This document shows, in pieces, positions 43,215 to 52,227 of a stretch of 64,000 nt of DNA. Location: positions 3,968,001 to 4,032,000 of the forward strand of contig NC_016631.1 of NCBI RefSeq assembly GCF_000178955.2. The letters run 5' to 3'. The notes beneath the pieces are model-generated. The model was not told the origin of the DNA. It saw nothing but the letters and a program-made list of their open reading frames with translations, and searched no databases. Numbering within the stretch: position 1 is the first letter of the stretch; every line of letters starts with the position of its first letter. Made by a program: the position numbers and the translations under genes. The stretch comes from Granulicella mallensis MP5ACTX8. Its GTDB lineage: Bacteria; Acidobacteriota; Terriglobia; Terriglobales; Acidobacteriaceae.

Positions 43215-44180
43215 TTAACGCTGTTCGGCGATCTCGTCAGCGCGCGTCTCGCGCAGGGCCTGCCGTGTGGCCGAGACATAGGCTCCTGCCAGTAGCAATA
43301 GGCCTGAGATAAAAGCCCACATGATCAGGCTGACCGACACCTCAAACGGCCCATAGACCGAGCGAAAATCGAGGTGCGGCAGCGCGAGAACGTAGAGATA
43401 CTTCGCGCCCTCCCACAGTAGACCGACGATGATCGCCGTCGGCAGAACGGCCCGTGCAGGAATCTTGCGGTTCGGCAATACCCAATAGATCAGGAAAAAC
43501 AGGCCGATACTGGCGATCGTCGCGCATAGCTTCATGAAGATATGCGCGATGAAGTTGAAGACCATCCCATCGGTGTGCCCGAAGAAGATCCAACTCATCA
43601 CGGTGCGCTGTCCCGCGCTAAGCGCAACCGACGACATCGCCAGAGCAGCAACGCCCACAGCCAGGCCAATCGATACCACCTGGTTCTGCAGGTAAGAGCG
43701 ATTCTTGCGAACGCCCCAGACGCTGTTCAGCGCAACCTCCAGCGGGAGGAACACGCCGGTTGCCGTAATGAAGAGCATCACCACCGAAACGAGCTTAGTC
43801 TTGGTATGCGCATACGCCAGCACGCGCATATTCCGCATGACGAAGTCCTGGTTGTTGGGAAGAAAGTGGGTCATCATCTCGCCGACGACGTCGAACATCT
43901 TCGCCGAGTGAAAGACCTTCTGCGACAACGTGAGCATGAGCACGATAAAGGGAAACAGGGAGAGAATCACCTGCGCCGCGACACTGAAGGCATAGGTATG
44001 CACCTCGGTCTTGGTCATGTAGAGGCCGAGCGCCTTGACCTGTCCCCAGGTTCCGCTCGCATGCACGGGATGTGCAGGCGCCGCGACGAGGTTCGTCGCA
44101 ATCTTCTCGTCCCCGGCCTCGGGAACCGTTGCAGGAGCGACGCTGCGCGGCGCGATGGAGATCTCAGGGGGCATACTCAT
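43215..44180 (-). CDS. YihY/BrkB family inner-membrane protein
   Basis: 321 residues with six hydrophobic segments, beginning VHTYAFSVAAQVILSLFPFIVLML and ending LIMWAFISGLLLLAGAYVSAT. Family landmarks are GVFLPLEVALNSVWGV, RSVYGPFEVSVSLIMWAF and LPNRKIPARAVLPTAIIVGLLWE. Earlier names (ribonuclease BN, virulence factor BrkB) are not supported by function; transport is suspected. The ATG at 44180 or at 44174 can start it. A family A hairpin stands directly upstream. Confidence 0.9.
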   Translation of the reverse strand: MSMPPEISIAPRSVAPATVPEAGDEKIATNLVAAPAHPVHASGTWGQVKALGLYMTKTEVHTYAFSVAAQVILSLFPFIVLMLTLSQKVFHSAKMFDVVGEMMTHFLPNNQDFVMRNMRVLAYAHTKTKLVSVVMLFITATGVFLPLEVALNSVWGVRKNRSYLQNQVVSIGLAVGVAALAMSSVALSAGQRTVMSWIFFGHTDGMVFNFIAHIFMKLCATIASIGLFFLIYWVLPNRKIPARAVLPTAIIVGLLWEGAKYLYVLALPHLDFRSVYGPFEVSVSLIMWAFISGLLLLAGAYVSATRQALRETRADEIAEQR

Positions 44181-44235
44181 AGTTTACTTGGATGGCAGTA
44201 TGGGAATGGAAAGACATGCCGGTGTCTTTTTTGTT

Positions 44236-44284
44236 GTTGCTTGTTTTTCGTCATCATCCTGGATGGCGACGAAAAACAAGCAAC
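44236..44284. repeat. Family A-like solo hairpin
   Basis: Perfect 17-bp stem (44236-44252 with 44268-44284) GTTGCTTGTTTTTCGTC around a 15-nt loop. Located after the queG stop and before brkB on the minus strand, so it may act as a terminator. Confidence 0.75.
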
Positions 44285-44306
44285 GACACTCACGCTATCG
44301 TCTGCT

Positions 44307-45422
44307 CTATGAAAGCCGGCGAATCGCCCACGCCGCGGCCTCCGCAAGCACAGCGTCATCCCCCGCAGCCCAACTCTCAAGCTGCGGTAAGAACTCGTGT
44401 TCGCCGCTATTCCCCATCGCAATCGCAATGTTGCGCAGAACCCGCTTGCGCCGCGTGCGTTCGAGCGGTGATCCACGAAACCAGCGATTGAATGTCGGAC
44501 CATCCATTCCGGCCAGCCACTCGAGCGCTGGATTCACCAGCTCGCGCCGTGCAGGCAACGCAGGCGAAGCCGCTACCGGTGCGCGCCGGTTCCACGGGCA
44601 CACATCCTGGCAGATATCGCACCCGAAAACCTGCCGTCCCATCAGTGGGAGCAGGTCTTCATCAAGGCTTCCCTTCTTTTCGATAGTCAGGTAGGCGATG
44701 CAGCGTGAGGCGTCCATCTGTCTTGGAGCAACTAGGGCATCGGTAGGGCAGGCATCGATGCAGCGCGTGCAGGAGCCGCAACGATCGGCCGCGGGCACAG
44801 CCCACGCGTCCGTCGCAAGCTGGAGCGATGTAACGATCACGCCCAGCAACAGCCACGACCCCTGCTGCTGGTTGATCACGCAGGTATTCTTGCCAATCCA
44901 TCCAACACCTGCACGCTCGGCATAGCCGCGCTCCAGGATCGGGCCGGTATCGACATAGCAGCGCGTCTCGCAACTCTCTCCGAAGCGCTGCTTCAGCTCG
45001 GCCTCCACGGCACGAAGCTTCGGCAACAGCACCTCGTGATAATCGCTGCCTTTGGCCTCGTGGCTGGCATCCGCCGACTCTCGGCCACTCCACGCGTAGC
45101 GCGCAATCCACCCTGCAGTAGCAGGTGCGGGATCGATCGATCGTGGCTCCTCCGCGTTGTAGTTCACGGCGCAGACGATCACCGATTGCGCCCAGGGCAT
45201 GGCACGGTGCAAATCTCCGCGAAGCAGTTCTCCTGCCTCATTCGCCCGCTTCAGGTACTCCATCTCGCCTGCGCGACCGGCCGCAATCCACTCCGCGAAG
45301 CGGCGGTCGTTCGTATCCGCTTCCGGGCTGCTCTCCGCGGGCACGGCGGCAATTCCCGCGAGATCGAAGCCCGCAGCCTGGGCACGTGCTTGAATCCAGT
45401 CCCGGTCTGCGCGCATCAGCAT
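44307..45422 (-). CDS. queG: Epoxyqueuosine reductase
   Basis: 371-residue cobalamin- and iron-sulfur-dependent enzyme making queuosine in tRNA from epoxyqueuosine. Two ferredoxin-type clusters are bound by CGSCTRCIDACP and CDICQDVCPWN; the proton-donor Asp lies in CYVDTGPILERGYAERAG; a HEAT-like C-terminal end (LPQLESWAAG, EAAAWAIRRLS) is present. ATG 45422 (or 45416) gives the usual start (DWIQARAQAAGFDLAGIA). The frame continues open to 45800 antisense to the next gene, which is rejected. Head-to-head with the ZIP gene. Confidence 0.95.
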   Translation of the reverse strand: MLMRADRDWIQARAQAAGFDLAGIAAVPAESSPEADTNDRRFAEWIAAGRAGEMEYLKRANEAGELLRGDLHRAMPWAQSVIVCAVNYNAEEPRSIDPAPATAGWIARYAWSGRESADASHEAKGSDYHEVLLPKLRAVEAELKQRFGESCETRCYVDTGPILERGYAERAGVGWIGKNTCVINQQQGSWLLLGVIVTSLQLATDAWAVPAADRCGSCTRCIDACPTDALVAPRQMDASRCIAYLTIEKKGSLDEDLLPLMGRQVFGCDICQDVCPWNRRAPVAASPALPARRELVNPALEWLAGMDGPTFNRWFRGSPLERTRRKRVLRNIAIAMGNSGEHEFLPQLESWAAGDDAVLAEAAAWAIRRLS

Positions 45423-45483
45423 ATTGTTATTTTCGCCGACCAATGCCAATAAGGTAGTCTTAAGTTCTAGCTCCAACCTGCCC

Positions 45484-46218
45484 GTGCCTATTCTGCTACT
45501 CATCATTCCCGTGCTGTCCACTCTCGCGGGAGGCCTTCTGGCCATTCGCTTTCGGCGGTCGCTGGCCCTGCTCATCGCGCTCGGCGCGGGGTTACTGCTC
45601 GGCGCGGCCTTTCTCGACCTGTTGCCCGAAGCCATCCTGCTGGGCGAACCGACCGGATTCAACCCCACGAACGTCCTTGGCGTCGCCCTAATCTCCTTCC
45701 TGCTGTGCCTCGCTCTCGGCAACGGGCTGGATGCCCTGGCGGCGCGCTGGGAGTCCACCGCCTTCTCCCGCCGCACCATCGGCAGGATTGGCGGCACCAT
45801 GCTGATCTTTCACAGCTTCCGCGATGGCATGGCCATCGGGCTCGCCTATGCCGCGTCGCACGAGGCCGGATACGCCGTCGCAGCAGGCATCGCGGCACAC
45901 GACCTGGGCGACGGCATGAACACGGTCCTGCTGACGAGCGGCGGAGAACATGCCCAACCGGCGGACTATGCGTTCCTCATCGCCGACGCCGTCGCTCCAT
46001 TGCTCGGAGGCATGGCTACCGTCTGGTGGACGTTCTCCACGAAGAGTTCGGTGATCCTGCTCGCGATTGCCGCCGGATTCTTCATCCAACTGGCAACCAG
46101 CGACTTCCTCCCCGAAGCCCGCCGCCGCGAAGGCCCACGCACAGCGATCATGGCCGCAGTGTTCCTCGGCTCAGCAGGAATCTATGTTGCGAACCTGCTG
46201 ATCGGGCATTTGCATTAG
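45484..46218 (+). CDS. ZIP family divalent-metal transporter
   Basis: About 244 residues from GTG 45484; the start is uncertain, a TTG at 45424 is in frame. Eight hydrophobic segments fit ZIP. Metal-site helices are recognisable but altered: HSFRDGMAIGLAY in place of HNxPEG, and AAHDLGDGMNTV in place of the second His-Glu motif, so both have Asp where Glu is usual. A third site SDFLPEA closes the protein. It imports metal, probably zinc or iron. Divergent from queG with about 60 bases between the starts. Confidence 0.88.
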   Translation: MPILLLIIPVLSTLAGGLLAIRFRRSLALLIALGAGLLLGAAFLDLLPEAILLGEPTGFNPTNVLGVALISFLLCLALGNGLDALAARWESTAFSRRTIGRIGGTMLIFHSFRDGMAIGLAYAASHEAGYAVAAGIAAHDLGDGMNTVLLTSGGEHAQPADYAFLIADAVAPLLGGMATVWWTFSTKSSVILLAIAAGFFIQLATSDFLPEARRREGPRTAIMAAVFLGSAGIYVANLLIGHLH

Positions 46219-46351
46219 GGTGTGTCATCCAACTGCTATCCGAACTAGTGCTTGAACCGTGCAAAGAGTTTCCTGTGGCAAGCCCCGTTGGATGCAAGCA
46301 GAGAAGCTTATCCATATGAGCTTTATGTCAGCACGATAAGATGGTCCCATC

Positions 46352-47461
46352 ATGCCGGATATCGCAGCACAGTCCGCTGAAGTGACCCTGCAAGGATCGG
46401 TTCTGGTGTTGTTGCAGTTTGACGTGTGCGAGGCCATTCGCCTCGACCAGTTGCGCGAACTCATCCTCGCCCGTACCGTCACCCCGCTCCCGCAGAAGCG
46501 TCCCGCGCCGGGATCTGTCCGCTACCAGCGGCCCCCGGTGGTAGAGCCGCTGGAGACTCTCGTCCTCGAGAGTGGCGAGCGGCTCCAGGGAGAGATCAAG
46601 TATTACGACTACGGTGTATTGAGCGTAGTCTTCGAGCTCCCATTTATCGGAGGCTGGGACAAGCTGACAGGCCTTGCCAGCCGGTGGGTGTGGGACGTTG
46701 ACTTCGCGGAGCAGGCGACCGAGATCGTGCGCGGACGGTTGCAGCATGCCGGGCCTGCACTGATCAAGCCCTACAAAAAATGGCTGAGCGAAGACTACCT
46801 GATCTTTCATATCCGCGAGATCGACGGTTCCCCCTCCGTCACGGATATCATCCAGCAGCATGGTCCGCGCATCGCGCAGGTGGTTCGCGGAGACACCGGA
46901 AAGCTGGCCGAGAGCGAATGCAATGAAGTCCTGCAATCGCGCATCTCCTATTACGCCAACGACCTGACCGTAATCGGATGGAACGCCGCGTTCCTCTACG
47001 ACAGCACCTCAGGAGCCCAAACGGCTATCCAGCTACTCGAGTATGCCAACTCGCAACTACTTGATTTCCGGCACTATGACGATCTGCTTACCGCAGAGCT
47101 CGAACGCGTGTATCTGCTGCTCGATGAAGGCACAGGCCTCCTTGCGAGATGGCGTCTGGCAAGGTCTGCAACCCGCCTGCATACAGTCCTGCTCGACGTA
47201 GCGGAGCTGACAGAGCGTGCCGATAATGCCATCAAGTTTCTCAGCGATATGTTTGCGGCTCGGCTTTATAAACTGGCGGCAGCAAAGGTAGGTGTGCCTG
47301 ACTATAAAGACCTGGTAACCCAGAAAATACGCACCGCCGAAGAGCTATATCGCTTCATGGTGGACCAGTTCAATCAGAGCCGGGCATTCTTCCTGGAAGT
47401 AACAGTCGTGGTCATCCTCGTCATTGAATTGATCTATCTCTTTCGCGGTAAAGCGATATAG
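46352..47461 (+). CDS. RMD1/YagE family protein (DUF155)
   Basis: 369 residues. The C-terminal two thirds match the family known from yeast RMD1 and human RMND1: LLEYANSQLLDFRHYDDLLT, LHTVLLDVAELTERADNAIK, RLYKLAAAKVGVPDYKDLV and a C-terminal membrane anchor EVTVVVILVIELIYLFR. In mitochondria RMND1 supports translation of organelle proteins; bacterial members have no assigned role. ATG 46352 has no strong ribosome site. Convergent with htpG. Confidence 0.87.
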   Translation: MPDIAAQSAEVTLQGSVLVLLQFDVCEAIRLDQLRELILARTVTPLPQKRPAPGSVRYQRPPVVEPLETLVLESGERLQGEIKYYDYGVLSVVFELPFIGGWDKLTGLASRWVWDVDFAEQATEIVRGRLQHAGPALIKPYKKWLSEDYLIFHIREIDGSPSVTDIIQQHGPRIAQVVRGDTGKLAESECNEVLQSRISYYANDLTVIGWNAAFLYDSTSGAQTAIQLLEYANSQLLDFRHYDDLLTAELERVYLLLDEGTGLLARWRLARSATRLHTVLLDVAELTERADNAIKFLSDMFAARLYKLAAAKVGVPDYKDLVTQKIRTAEELYRFMVDQFNQSRAFFLEVTVVVILVIELIYLFRGKAI

Positions 47462-47480
47462 AACTTTCGTCAATCCATCC

Positions 47481-47510
47481 CGCCGGCTGCGTGCGAATAC
47501 GCAGCCGGCG
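47481..47510. terminator. Bidirectional hairpin between the RMD1-like gene and htpG
   Basis: Perfect 12-bp stem CGCCGGCTGCGT (47481-47492) with 47499-47510, loop GCGAAT, in the 58-bp gap between convergent genes. No T run. Confidence 0.7.
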
Positions 47511-47519
47511 AGAAACGGG

Positions 47520-49385
47520 CTAGATGGAAAGGTTAAGGATGCGGTTGAGGCGCTGCACGAAGAGGGCAGGGTCCGGCAGCGGCACTCCTTCCATCAGAAG
47601 AGCCTGATCGAAGAGCAGCCATGCGGCGTCCTCAGTCGTAACATCGTCAGGACGCGCCAGCAGCTTCTTGACGATCTCGTGATCGGGGTTGATCTCAAGA
47701 GTGGGCTTCAGGGCAGGAATATCCTTTTGCCCCATGGCGCGCAGCATCTGCTGCATCTTCATGGAGGGCTCCGCCTCGTCTGAGACGATGCAGGAAGGAC
47801 TATCCGCCAACCGCACCGAGGCCCTCACCTCTTTCACCCGATCTCCGAGCGTGGCCTTCAGCTTGTCGAGCAGGGGCTTGAGGGTCTCGGCCTTGTCAGG
47901 CTCAGCCTCATCCTGCAGATCCTCGCTGGTAGAGGCCTTGTTCACGGCCTTGAGATCGATGTCGCCGTACTTCTCGACTCCCGAGAAGACAATCTCGTCA
48001 ATGTCGTCATCCAGGATGAGGACTTCGAGATCCTTCTTCTTATAGATCTCAAGCAGCGGCGAGGTGCGCAGCAGGGACTCGGCGCCACCGGTGATGTAGT
48101 AGAGACTCTTCTGCCCTTCCTTCATGCGCGACTTCACATCAGCAAGACTGGTGAGGCCTTCCACCTTCGTGGACTTGAAGCGAATCAGGTCGAGCAGCGT
48201 CTCGCGGTTTGCGAAGTCGCTGTACAAACCTTCCTTGAGGGGACGATTGTACTCAGCAATGAACTTCAGATACTGCTCGGGCTGGTTGGCTGCGATGTTC
48301 TTCAGCTCCGAAAGAATCTTCTTCACGCTGGCCGTGCGGATGCTGGTGAGCACGCGATTCTGCTGCAGGATCTCGCGGCTGACGTTGAGGGGAAGATCTT
48401 CGCTGTCGATGATGCCGCGAACGAAGCGCAGGTACGACGGCAGAAGCTCCTTGGCGTCGTCCATGATGAAGACGCGTTTGACGTAGAGTTTTACGCCCGT
48501 CTTGTATTCCGCCTGGTAGAGATCGAGCGGAGCCTTGGCGGGTATGTAGAAGAGCGTTGTGTAGTCGAGGCTGCCCTCCGCCTTGGTATGGAACCAGAAG
48601 AGAGGGTCTTCCCAATCACCGGAGATGGACTTGTAGAGTTCCTTGTAGTCCGTCTCGGTGAGCTCGTTCTTAGGACGGCGCCAGAGAGCGCTGGCCGCGT
48701 TGACCTGTTCGGTCGTGTGGGTCTTCTCCGACTTCTTCTCGGCGTCGTTCCACTCGCTCTTGTCGTAGGTAAGAAAGATCGGGAAGGCGATGTGGTTGGA
48801 GTACTTCTTCACGACCTCCTGCAGACGCCAGCTATTGGCGTACTGCTCGCCTTCTTCGTTGAAGTGGAGTGTGACGGTGGTGCCGGCGACCAGGCGTTCC
48901 GCAGGCTCGATATCGAAGCCCGTCTTTCCGTCGCTGGTCCAGCGCCACGCCAGTTCTTCGCCCGCCTTGCGGGAGACGACCTCTACGCGGTCGGCGACCA
49001 TGAAGGCGCTGTAGAATCCGACTCCGAACTGCCCGATGAGGTTCGAGTCTCTCTTGGCATCGCCGGAGAGCTGGGAGAGGAAGTTCTTGGTGCCGGAGCG
49101 CGCGATGGTGCCGAGGTGCGCGACCAGGTCCTCTTCATTCATGCCGATGCCGGTATCGGCAATCGTGAGAGTCTTGTTCGCTTCGTCGAGCTCCAGGTCG
49201 ATCCGCGGATCGAAGGCAAGGCCCTTGAAGGCGTCATCGGTCAGGGTCAGGTGGCGAAGCTTATCCAGGGCATCAGAGGAGTTGGAGATGAGCTCGCGCA
49301 GGAAGATCTCTGGATGAGAGTAGAGCGAGTGGATGATGAGTTGCAGCAGTTGACTGACTTCGGTCTGAAATTCGCGTTTCGACAT
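47520..49385 (-). CDS. htpG: Hsp90-family chaperone HtpG
   Basis: 621 residues. The GHKL ATPase domain shows FLRELISNSSDALDKLRHL, ADTGIGM (ATP binding), GTIARSGTKNF and GQFGVGFYSAF; the middle domain shows DDAKELLPSYLRFVRGIIDS and LPLNVSREILQQN; the C-terminal dimer domain follows. Length is standard. ATG 49385 follows AAGTACCTATG and starts with SKREFQTEVSQLL, the normal start. A further member of the stress-protein set in this window. Confidence 0.97.
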   Translation of the reverse strand: MSKREFQTEVSQLLQLIIHSLYSHPEIFLRELISNSSDALDKLRHLTLTDDAFKGLAFDPRIDLELDEANKTLTIADTGIGMNEEDLVAHLGTIARSGTKNFLSQLSGDAKRDSNLIGQFGVGFYSAFMVADRVEVVSRKAGEELAWRWTSDGKTGFDIEPAERLVAGTTVTLHFNEEGEQYANSWRLQEVVKKYSNHIAFPIFLTYDKSEWNDAEKKSEKTHTTEQVNAASALWRRPKNELTETDYKELYKSISGDWEDPLFWFHTKAEGSLDYTTLFYIPAKAPLDLYQAEYKTGVKLYVKRVFIMDDAKELLPSYLRFVRGIIDSEDLPLNVSREILQQNRVLTSIRTASVKKILSELKNIAANQPEQYLKFIAEYNRPLKEGLYSDFANRETLLDLIRFKSTKVEGLTSLADVKSRMKEGQKSLYYITGGAESLLRTSPLLEIYKKKDLEVLILDDDIDEIVFSGVEKYGDIDLKAVNKASTSEDLQDEAEPDKAETLKPLLDKLKATLGDRVKEVRASVRLADSPSCIVSDEAEPSMKMQQMLRAMGQKDIPALKPTLEINPDHEIVKKLLARPDDVTTEDAAWLLFDQALLMEGVPLPDPALFVQRLNRILNLSI

Positions 49386-49598
49386 AGGTACTTACCACTA
49401 TAAATAAGAGATAAAGGTCTCCCATCACACAGAAGGTTGTAACTCTTCTCTTCAGGAATGGGATGTTCCTTGTCTCAATTGTTGCAGTGCTCTGCGTTCC
49501 GTGTCATCCATCCGTCGCATCGCACGTCGGGACTTTCGTATCGCGGAATGGACGATGCCGGCGAAGGAGATTCCTCGCCGGCATCGTCGTCCATGCAG

Positions 49599-50540
49599 CT
49601 ACTTCTGAGGTTGCAGCCAACCGTGCAGCCGCAGCCAGTTGGTCAACTGTGACGTCCACTCCGACAGGGCCGGGTAGCTCTGCGCCAGTGCTGTTCCATG
49701 CGGGCCCTGCTCGAAGATGTGCAGTTCCGCAGGCACACCAGCCTTCTGCAGCGCGGTATAGAACACCACGCTCGAAAGGACCGGCACACGCTGATCGGTT
49801 CCAGTCGCATAGAGGAAAAATGGCGGTGTCTGCGCTGTCACATGCTTCTCCGGTGAGACAGCCTCCAACATCGCCGCCGGGGGATGCGGCCCCATCGGAC
49901 CCGAGGGGTCCGGCTTTACCACGGATGGGTCGGTTGTCAGCGCGCCATAGGCGCTGATCGCAAAGTCTGCACGATCGCTCACGCGTTCCACCGGGTCGGT
50001 TGCCGAGGCATTGCCTGCATCGAAGTGTGTCCCCAGCATTCCGACCAGATGACCACCCGCCGAAAATCCCCAGAGACCGATCCGGTCGGGCGCAATGGCA
50101 TACTCGGCGGCATGGCTTCGCACCCAGCGAATCGCGCGCTGCCCGTCCAGCAAGGGCGCGGGAAACTGGTAGCGCGGCGAAAGCCTGTAGCTGAGCACAA
50201 AGGCCGAGATGCCCTGCAGGTTCAGCCACTCGGCGATCCGCGTCCCTTCCTTGTCATAGGACAGGTTGGTATACCCGCCCCCTGGGCACACGATCACCGC
50301 CGTGTGCAATCCGTCTTTCAGCTTCGCGTCAGGAGAGGCACCAAAGAACTCCAGGTGCGGCTTGTCCTGTTCCTGTGTTCCTGCTGCCCCCGGCGCACCT
50401 TCCGGCCAGAGCAGAATCGTGGTTCCATGCGGAACCTCATCCGCCAGGGTACGAACGGGCGGATGCTGTGCAAAGGCCATAGAAGCAAACGTAGAGACCA
50501 AAAGGCAGGAGAGTAAAGCGAAAGTTCGAGTTGTCCTCAT
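49599..50540 (-). CDS. Exported alpha/beta-hydrolase (BD-FAE-like esterase)
   Basis: 313 residues with a signal peptide (FALLSCLLVSTFASMAFA). The fold is shown by AVIVCPGGGYTNLSYDKEG (oxyanion region), RAIRWVRSHAAEYAIAPDRI and the nucleophile elbow GLWGFSAGGHL, with the acid in ATGTDQRVPV and His in EQGPHGTALA. This is the group with acetylxylan-esterase and feruloyl-esterase-like enzymes; a plant polysaccharide role fits the pectate-lyase-like gene elsewhere in the window, but is inferred. GAGGAG lies unusually close to ATG 50540. Confidence 0.88.
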   Translation of the reverse strand: MRTTRTFALLSCLLVSTFASMAFAQHPPVRTLADEVPHGTTILLWPEGAPGAAGTQEQDKPHLEFFGASPDAKLKDGLHTAVIVCPGGGYTNLSYDKEGTRIAEWLNLQGISAFVLSYRLSPRYQFPAPLLDGQRAIRWVRSHAAEYAIAPDRIGLWGFSAGGHLVGMLGTHFDAGNASATDPVERVSDRADFAISAYGALTTDPSVVKPDPSGPMGPHPPAAMLEAVSPEKHVTAQTPPFFLYATGTDQRVPVLSSVVFYTALQKAGVPAELHIFEQGPHGTALAQSYPALSEWTSQLTNWLRLHGWLQPQK

Positions 50541-50745
50541 CTCCTCAGACCATCGAGACCCTGTTATCAGATGTCACGATTACGTCTTTCCTCTGTTAAG
50601 AGAATTTGATTTTGCGCTTCCCTCTCGCTACGCAGAGAGCGACTCTATCTGCTCCTATAACGCCGGTGACATTCTTCTGACAAGTTTTGCTAACTCACGT
50701 TCTGTAAGTTAAAGATGGGCTCATTCTTGCGTCCGGAGGGTAATT

Positions 50746-52041
50746 TTGGCACGTATAGGCTTCTTGTGTTTATCGGCAACAGGACATCTCAACCCCACCA
50801 TGGCGCTGGCAAAGGCGCTGCAGGATCGCGGCCATGAGCCTGTCTTCTTCAATATGATCGACAACGCTCGCAAGATCACCGAGCTCGGGCTGGGCTTTGT
50901 CCCCTATGGATTGACGGAGTATCCGGAAGGAACGCTCAAGCTGATCTTTGAAAAGATCAGCAAGCTGAAAGGGATCGAAGGCTTCCAGTACTTTATGGAA
51001 CGCATGCTGGTGCAGGCGCAGGTGAGTTTCCGTGAGCTGCCGCAATCCATCACAGAGGCAAAGATCGATGCCCTGGTCATCGATCAACTCTTTCCTGGCG
51101 GCGCAACCGTGGCCCAGCATCTCGGCCTGCTCTACGCCTCACTGGCGAACGCCCTCGCGGTGAACCACGAGGACGGTGTTCCGCCTCCAACCCTGCCCTG
51201 GGGCTATGAAGAGACGGCCGCCGCAGAGACCCGCAACGCTGCAGGCTGGAAGCAGATTGCGCAAGCCTTTACGCCGTGGCGCGAATGCGACAACGCACAA
51301 CGCGCCCTCTGGGACCTCGAACCATACAACGATGTGCTCGAAGACAGCTTCTCTCCTTTTGCACAGATTGCCAACCAGCCACAGGCCTTCGATCTGCCGC
51401 GCAAGAACCTGCCGGAGAGCTTTTATTACGCGGGTCCGTTGCTGCACGCCGCTGCCCGGCAGCCGTTGCAGTTCCCCTGGGGACAGCTCGATGGACGCCC
51501 ATTGATCTATGCCTCCATGGGGACGCTGCAGAATGGTCTGGACTGGGCCTTCCGCGCCATCGTCGCAGCGTGCGTGGGGCTTGACGCACAGTTGGTACTC
51601 TCACTCGGTGGTGGTGTACTTACATCTACAGAGCTGGGCGAGCTTCCTGCAAACGCCATCGTCGTGCCGTATGCGCCGCAGCCGGAGATTCTCGAGCGGG
51701 CTGCCCTATGCATTACGCACGCTGGACTCAACACAGCCCTCGAGTCGTTGACCTATGGCGTACCGATGGTTGCCATCCCAGTGACGAACGATCAGCCCGG
51801 AGTAGCAGCACGCATCCGGTACACGCAGACCGGAGAGGTGATTGCTCTCGATCAGCTAACGGCGGAAGATCTACGCGAGCAGATCGTCAAGGTACTGGAC
51901 GATCCCGCGTATCGCGAGCGCGCACTGCAGCTAAAGCGTGACTTCGCCTCCGAGCGCCCGCTCGTGCGGGCCTGCGAGATCATCGAAAGCGAAGTGCTCT
52001 CGAAGATTGCAGCGTCTGAAGCGGACATGGCGAGAATATAA
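50746..52041 (+). CDS. UDP-glycosyltransferase (MGT/GT1 type)
   Basis: 431-residue GT-B enzyme. The N-terminal domain starts RIGFLCLSATGHLNPTMALA with the catalytic His near residue 14; the donor domain contains YASMGTLQNG, NAIVVPYAPQPEILERAALC, ITHAGLNTALESLTYGVPMV (the PSPG-like nucleotide-sugar box) and TNDQPGVAARI. It resembles zeaxanthin glucosyltransferase and macrolide glycosyltransferases; the acceptor is unknown. TTG 50746 has CGGAGGG 6 bases upstream. No carotenoid gene is nearby. Confidence 0.88.
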   Translation: MARIGFLCLSATGHLNPTMALAKALQDRGHEPVFFNMIDNARKITELGLGFVPYGLTEYPEGTLKLIFEKISKLKGIEGFQYFMERMLVQAQVSFRELPQSITEAKIDALVIDQLFPGGATVAQHLGLLYASLANALAVNHEDGVPPPTLPWGYEETAAAETRNAAGWKQIAQAFTPWRECDNAQRALWDLEPYNDVLEDSFSPFAQIANQPQAFDLPRKNLPESFYYAGPLLHAAARQPLQFPWGQLDGRPLIYASMGTLQNGLDWAFRAIVAACVGLDAQLVLSLGGGVLTSTELGELPANAIVVPYAPQPEILERAALCITHAGLNTALESLTYGVPMVAIPVTNDQPGVAARIRYTQTGEVIALDQLTAEDLREQIVKVLDDPAYRERALQLKRDFASERPLVRACEIIESEVLSKIAASEADMARI

Positions 52042-52079
52042 GCTCCCAAGGAGCAAAATCATACCTCCCAGGGGCTATT

Positions 52080-52227
52080 GTCTTTGCTTTTCTGGTTGTC
52101 ATTCCGAGCGCAGCGAGCGAACCTGCTGTCTCCCGTTTTTCGTCTATGCTGTCGCAAATGTTCCGCGGCAGCACCAGGCTTTTCGGTTCTTGCTGCCACT
52201 TTGGGGGGCATGAACAAAGAACGGGAG
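52080..52227. repeat. Family A element, left part, interrupted by IS30
   Basis: GCTTTTCTGGTTGTCATTCC (52086-52105) plus GAGCGCAGCGAG forms the left arm; its complement resumes at 53393-53434 beyond the IS. A core of about 90 bp lies between. The piece CTGCTGTCTCCCGTT is answered by AACGGGAG just before the IS. Confidence 0.72.

Noticed and set aside
45423..45800. N-terminal extension of queG
   Set aside because: The extra 126 residues are Arg/Ser/Pro-rich and antisense to the ZIP gene; the QueG family starts at 45422 or 45416.
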